Positions 60,461 to 64,000 of a stretch of DNA of 64,000 bases are shown here, piece by piece. This stretch comes from Ruegeria sp. A3M17 (GTDB lineage: Bacteria > Pseudomonadota > Alphaproteobacteria > Rhodobacterales > Rhodobacteraceae). Position 1 is the stretch's first letter; each line of letters starts with the position of its first letter. The stretch is taken from positions 372,001 through 436,000 of the forward strand of contig NZ_QOCF01000014.1 in assembly GCF_003318255.1 (NCBI RefSeq). The letters are read 5' to 3'. A model generated the notes under the pieces. It searched no databases and was not told the origin of the DNA. It saw nothing but the letters and a program-made list of their open reading frames with translations. The translations under genes were made by a program, and so were the position numbers.

Positions 60461-61117
60461 ATGGACTGGTTTCAGGAAATTGATGGCTATTGCGAACGCT
60501 TGTCGCCCGCCTATTGGGCCGAACCGATAAACGCGGTGACAAACGCGGCGTTTCTGATTGCAGCATTTGTCATGTGGCTGCGCGTGCGCGGGCAGGGGAT
60601 GCCGTTGGCGATGGTGCTGGTCGTCATTCTCGCCGCTATCGGGGTCGGCAGTTACCTGTTCCATACCCACGCGCAGGTCTGGGCCGCTATAGCGGATGTT
60701 CTGCCGATTTTGCTGTACATCCTGGTCTACATTTTCGCGATCAACCGGGACGTCTGGCACATGCGGCCGCTTACGGCCGGGATCGTGACGGCGCTGTTCA
60801 TTCCCTATGCCGCAGCGACGGTGCCCTTGTTCCAGCTTGTGCCAGGATTGGGTGGATCAGCGGCATATGCCCCGGTGCCGCTGCTGATCCTGATCTATGC
60901 GTTTCTTTTACGCCACCGGGTGCCGGACACCGCCCGTGGTCTGGCAATCGGGGCGATGATCCTGATCGTCTCGATCACCTTTCGTGCGCTGGATGAAGCC
61001 GTTTGCGGTCAGATCGCGTTTGGCACCCATTTCATGTGGCACATCCTGAATGCCCTCATGCTGGGCTGGATGATCGAGGTGTATCGTAGGCACCTGGCCC
61101 GCGCGGCTCAGGCCTGA
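60461..61117 (+). CDS. Ceramidase (CREST superfamily) membrane protein
   Basis: A 218-residue polytopic protein with about seven helices, related to alkaline ceramidases. The active-site residues are placed as in the family: AEPINAVTNAAF near 21-32 (Glu, Asn), SYLFHTHAQVWAAIADVLP near 65-83 (His, Asp), and HFMWHILNALMLG near 190 (HxxxH). These bind zinc and catalyse amide hydrolysis in CREST proteins. Roseobacters do not generally make sphingolipids, so the natural lipid substrate is open; ornithine or glutamine aminolipids with amide bonds are possible. Overlaps the end of the DUF4202 gene by 10 bp. Confidence 0.85.
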   Translation: MDWFQEIDGYCERLSPAYWAEPINAVTNAAFLIAAFVMWLRVRGQGMPLAMVLVVILAAIGVGSYLFHTHAQVWAAIADVLPILLYILVYIFAINRDVWHMRPLTAGIVTALFIPYAAATVPLFQLVPGLGGSAAYAPVPLLILIYAFLLRHRVPDTARGLAIGAMILIVSITFRALDEAVCGQIAFGTHFMWHILNALMLGWMIEVYRRHLARAAQA

Positions 61118-61671
61118 AACGCTGCGGCCAGCTCTGCGGGCAAGTCAAATTCAGACAGCACGCGAGCGCGGCCTTTATCCGACATCTTGCGCGCAGTTTT
61201 CTCGACGATGCTTTGGATTTTCTCGGCCGAGTGCTTTTCGGCGAACGGTGCGAAATACCATTTAAGGAAAACGAAACAGATCACATCCTCCAACGCCTGC
61301 ACCTCGTCGTCACGCTTGATGCCCTGTTTGCGCAGCATCCGACCGGCAGTTTCGATATTCTCGGTAGAGTAGCCGTTCTGTTCCATAAGCCCCATCACGA
61401 CCTCGGCGTGGTGGACGCCCTGCGCCTTGCGCCAGGCCAGATATCCAGCGCGACCTTCGGGGTATTCACCGCGCGCCAGTTTCCACCGCTCTACATGCTG
61501 ACCCCGCGCTGCAACCTGCAACGGATCAGAGGAGTCGGGGAACAACCTGTCCAACTCTGCGCTCATGCGCTGACCATAAAGCAGTTCAGCGGGCTGGCCG
61601 TCTTCGAGGTTGGGGTCGTGTGAGTTGGCCGCATCAATTGCGTCCAGAACAGCTTGCTTGCGCGCGTTCAT
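61108..61671 (-). CDS. DUF4202 domain protein
   Basis: A 187-residue cytoplasmic protein. Conserved features of the family are DAANSHDPN near 12, GQHVERWKLARGEYPEGRAGYLAWRK near 60-85 (quoted core HVERWKL), HHAEVVMGLM near 90 and DVICFVFLKWYF near 130. The His and Asp distribution recalls an HD-domain phosphohydrolase, which is only a suggestion. The function is unknown. It converges on the ceramidase gene with a 10-bp overlap. Confidence 0.82.
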   Translation of the reverse strand: MNARKQAVLDAIDAANSHDPNLEDGQPAELLYGQRMSAELDRLFPDSSDPLQVAARGQHVERWKLARGEYPEGRAGYLAWRKAQGVHHAEVVMGLMEQNGYSTENIETAGRMLRKQGIKRDDEVQALEDVICFVFLKWYFAPFAEKHSAEKIQSIVEKTARKMSDKGRARVLSEFDLPAELAAAFQA

Positions 61672-61812
61672 CTTCCGCTCCGTTGGCTTGCCGGATCTGC
61701 AGGGCAGGCCGGCGGGTTACTTGTGGACCACCGTAGCGATACGTCGCGCGGAACGCAGCAGGCAATTGGCGGGCCGGGGCATTTGGACCCGACCCGGTTT
61801 TTGCGGGCTAAA

Positions 61813-61977
61813 TTACTTGCCCGGTTTGTTCTGATCCTGAGTGACAGGTTCCGACACCTGATCGGGGAAAATCAGGCTGCGGGTCAGGGTGTCCATGCTT
61901 GGGCCAAAAGCGCCCGCCTGAGCTTGCGCAGCAAGAACCGTAGTGGCCAGTACAAAGGCAGTCATGAACGTTTTCAT
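61813..61977 (-). CDS. Small secreted peptide (54 residues)
   Basis: The precursor starts MKTFMTAFVLATTVLAAQAQA, a clear Sec signal peptide with cleavage probably after AQA, leaving about 32-34 residues ending QDQNKPGK. The GGAGA ribosome site 5-6 nt before the ATG at 61977 is well placed. The mature part is polar with no Cys, so it is neither a lipoprotein nor a disulfide toxin. Function unknown. Two TGAAC/GTTCA dyads lie upstream. Confidence 0.65.
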   Translation of the reverse strand: MKTFMTAFVLATTVLAAQAQAGAFGPSMDTLTRSLIFPDQVSEPVTQDQNKPGK

Positions 61978-62016
61978 CGTTTTTCTCCATATAAGGCTGT
62001 GCCGTACCATATGAAA

Positions 62017-62027
62017 TGAACAGTTCA
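62017..62027. promoter_or_regulatory. Dyad upstream of the secreted peptide gene
   Basis: TGAAC-A-GTTCA, a perfect 5-1-5 palindrome 40 bp upstream of the small secreted peptide start. Possible operator of unknown factor. Confidence 0.3.
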
Positions 62028-62050
62028 GTTCAGTATTTCAAGATGCGCGG

Positions 62051-62066
62051 TGAACTAATCGGTTCA
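62051..62066. promoter_or_regulatory. Second TGAAC/GTTCA dyad
   Basis: TGAAC-TAATCG-GTTCA, a 5-6-5 inverted repeat 24 bp from the previous one, in the region shared with gatC. The same half-sites recur with different spacing. Confidence 0.3.
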
Positions 62067-62214
62067 TTTTTTTACATAGGGGTATTCAGAAATGAATGAT
62101 CGGACAGGATTTATGGACCTTTGCCATGCGCTCAAGGGTGGATCAGCACCTTGGCGGCCTTGCGACCCGGCGACCAGACAGGTAAATGCCCCCTAACGCA
62201 TATGAGGATATCCG

Positions 62215-62502
62215 ATGTCGATTGACCAAAGCAACGCCGCCAAGGTGGCCAAACTGGCCCGGATCAAGGTCGAGGATGACGCGCTGCCTGCGCTGGCATC
62301 CGAATTCAACACCATCCTTGGCTTCATCGAACAACTCAACGAGGTTGATGTCGAAGGTGTCGAACCGATGGTCTCGGTCGAGCCAATGCGCCTGAAACGT
62401 CGCGAGGATGTGGTCACCGACGGCAACCAGCAAGGCAAGGTTCTGGCCAATGCCCCTGATGCGCGCGAAGGGTTCTTCGCTGTTCCCAAAGTTGTGGAGT
62501 AA
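62215..62502 (+). CDS. gatC: Asp-tRNA(Asn)/Glu-tRNA(Gln) amidotransferase subunit C
   Basis: A 95-residue subunit that helps fold GatA and joins it to GatB. The family pattern VAKLARIKVEDDALPALASEFN and VEGVEPMVSV is complete. GAGGATATCCG precedes the ATG. It is 3 bp from gatA, so both are co-translated. gatB is not in the window. Confidence 0.95.
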   Translation: MSIDQSNAAKVAKLARIKVEDDALPALASEFNTILGFIEQLNEVDVEGVEPMVSVEPMRLKRREDVVTDGNQQGKVLANAPDAREGFFAVPKVVE

Positions 62503-62505
62503 GAC

Positions 62506-63993
62506 ATGAGCGATCTGAACAAACTGGGCCTGGCCGAAGCGCGCGACGCACTGCGCGCGGGCGACGTAACCTCTGTCGAGCTGACCGAATCCTGCCTGAA
62601 GGCGATCGATGACGCCGACGCGCTGAACGCTTTTGTCCACAAAGCGCCAGAGATCGCGCTGGAGCGCGCCAAGGCGGCGGATGAGCGGATCAAAGCAGGC
62701 GACGCACCGTCGATGTGCGGCCTGCCGATCGGCATCAAGGATCTGTTTTGCACCAAAGGCGTACCCTCGCAGGCGGCATCTAAAATCCTCGAAGGGTTCA
62801 AGCCCGAATACGAATCTACTGTGTCTCAGCAACTGGCAGATTCTGGCGCGGTGATGCTGGGCAAGCTGAACATGGACGAATTCGCCATGGGCTCGTCCAA
62901 CGAAACATCCGTTTACGGCAATGCGGTCAGCCCGTGGCGCCGCGGCAATGACGATGCGCAACTGACACCCGGTGGCTCGTCTGGTGGGTCGGCCTCGGCC
63001 GTTGCGGCAGATCTTTGTCTGGCTGCCACCGGTACCGATACCGGTGGTTCGATCCGCCAGCCTGCTGCATTTGTTGGCATCACTGGCATCAAGCCGACCT
63101 ATGGTCGTTGCTCGCGCTGGGGTATTGTGGCGTTTGCTTCGTCGTTGGATCAGGCCGGGCCGATGACCAAGAACGTGCGTGACGCTGCGATTATGCTCGA
63201 GACCATGTGTGGTCATGACCCCAAGGATTCGACCAGCACCGAACTGGCCGTGCCGAATTTTGAGGCGATGCTGACCGGCGATATCAAAGGCAAGAAGATC
63301 GGTATCCCCAAAGAATACCGCATGGACGGTATGCCTGCCGAGATCGAAAAGCTATGGGCCGAAGGCGCTGAGATGCTGAAAGCAGCAGGCGCCGAGATCG
63401 TCGATATTTCGCTGCCGCACACTAAGTATGCGCTGCCCGCATACTACGTGATTGCACCGGCCGAAGCGTCCTCGAACCTCGCCCGCTACGACGGTGTCCG
63501 CTATGGTCGCCGCGCGCAACTGGCGCAAGGCGATGGCATCACCGAGATGTACGAAAAGACCCGCGCTGAAGGCTTTGGCCACGAAGTGCAGCGCCGTGTC
63601 ATGATCGGCACTTATGTGCTGTCAGCAGGGTTCTATGATGCCTACTATAACCGCGCTCGCAAGGTGCGGACCCTGATCAAGAAAGACTTCGAAGATGTCT
63701 TCGCCGCAGGGATCGACGCGATTCTGACGCCTGCTACCCCGTCGGCGTCCTTCGGTCTGGGCGAAATGACCGAGGCGGATCCGGTGCAGATGTACCTCAA
63801 CGACGTCTTTACCGTGACAGTGAACCTTGCCGGCTTGCCGGGTATTTCTGTTCCCGCAGGTTTGGACCAACAGGGTTTGCCGCTGGGTCTGCAGCTGATC
63901 GGCCGTCCGTGGGAAGAAGGCGATTTGCTGAACACAGCTTATGCGTTGGAAAGTGCCGCCGGATTTGTGGCCAAGCCGGGCAAATGGTGGTAA
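62506..63993 (+). CDS. gatA: Asp-tRNA(Asn)/Glu-tRNA(Gln) amidotransferase subunit A
   Basis: A 495-residue glutaminase subunit that supplies ammonia for transamidation of mischarged Glu-tRNA(Gln) or Asp-tRNA(Asn). The amidase signature triad is visible: Lys in [10 protein letters not shown] near 77, Ser in [13 protein letters not shown] near 155, and the nucleophile Ser in [12 protein letters not shown] near 180. The C-terminus GKWW and the stop at 63993 show the gene is complete at the window edge. Confidence 0.97.
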   Translation: MSDLNKLGLAEARDALRAGDVTSVELTESCLKAIDDADALNAFVHKAPEIALERAKAADERIKAGDAPSMCGLPIGIKDLFCTKGVPSQAASKILEGFKPEYESTVSQQLADSGAVMLGKLNMDEFAMGSSNETSVYGNAVSPWRRGNDDAQLTPGGSSGGSASAVAADLCLAATGTDTGGSIRQPAAFVGITGIKPTYGRCSRWGIVAFASSLDQAGPMTKNVRDAAIMLETMCGHDPKDSTSTELAVPNFEAMLTGDIKGKKIGIPKEYRMDGMPAEIEKLWAEGAEMLKAAGAEIVDISLPHTKYALPAYYVIAPAEASSNLARYDGVRYGRRAQLAQGDGITEMYEKTRAEGFGHEVQRRVMIGTYVLSAGFYDAYYNRARKVRTLIKKDFEDVFAAGIDAILTPATPSASFGLGEMTEADPVQMYLNDVFTVTVNLAGLPGISVPAGLDQQGLPLGLQLIGRPWEEGDLLNTAYALESAAGFVAKPGKWW

Positions 63994-64000
63994 TCCTCGG

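Noticed and set aside
62143..63216. 357-residue minus-strand frame opposite gatC-gatA
   Set aside because: Antisense to two near-certain genes, Arg- and His-rich composition typical of a reverse-frame shadow.

Overview
The window is about 64 kb of chromosome from a marine alphaproteobacterium of the order Rhodobacterales, most likely a Roseobacter-group genus such as Ruegeria. The evidence is the GC-rich, densely packed coding, the protein families themselves, and locus combinations typical of that group: bhcRABCD, putA with a divergent Lrp-type regulator, PhoX, and a TelA/XpaC/SPFH gene cluster. I see no insertion sequence, prophage, integrase, CRISPR array, rRNA gene or replication origin. 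One tRNA gene is present. No non-coding stretch exceeds about 250 bp.

Left part (1-13.8 kb). The start of rimO runs off the left edge. It is followed by an AsmA-like protein and a leftward capsule-type operon, kpsT-kpsE-kdsA-phosphomannomutase, with no kpsM beside it. Then come a Fe-S uracil-DNA glycosylase family protein, an SseB-like protein, a YghU glutathione S-transferase, a secreted YHS protein, a J-domain protein, metF with a divergent metR-like gene, and an inositol monophosphatase.

13.8-26.5 kb. A complete beta-hydroxyaspartate cycle cluster is present: bhcABCD leftward, with the divergent IclR regulator bhcR. These four enzymes turn two glyoxylate molecules into one oxaloacetate without losing carbon, so the cell can grow on glycolate-derived C2 carbon. 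A rhomboid protease, the proline-catabolic putA with putR, a TPR protein and a Tat-exported PhoX phosphatase follow.

26.7-36.9 kb. This is an amino-sugar (GlcNAc/MurNAc) catabolic locus. The leftward arm is murQ, a sugar-binding protein, two permeases, a Gfo/Idh oxidoreductase and an ABC ATPase. The divergent rightward arm is a BadF-type sugar kinase, a NagQ-like GntR regulator, a SIS-type glucosamine-6-P deaminase and nagA. The shared intergenic region carries two matching operator-like repeats. A tRNA-Gly(UCC) gene follows.

37-52 kb. An MsbA-like ABC exporter, an acyl-CoA synthetase and an HSL-family esterase run rightward. A long leftward series then holds a phosphodiesterase-like protein, an oligopeptide ABC importer whose two ATPases are fused, a CocE/NonD peptidase-type hydrolase, glycerate 2-kinase, D-aminoacyl-tRNA deacylase and a nitroreductase.

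52-64 kb. A six-gene envelope cluster (XpaC-like, TelA, DUF2927, SPFH-GYF, membrane protein, zinc-ribbon membrane protein) is preceded by a possible 29-residue membrane peptide. It resembles the membrane-stress ydjGHI/TelA gene groups. After it come an RsuA/RluB-type pseudouridine synthase, tadA, a UPF0173 metallo-hydrolase, a ceramidase-family membrane protein, a DUF4202 protein, a 54-residue secreted peptide, and gatC-gatA at the right edge.
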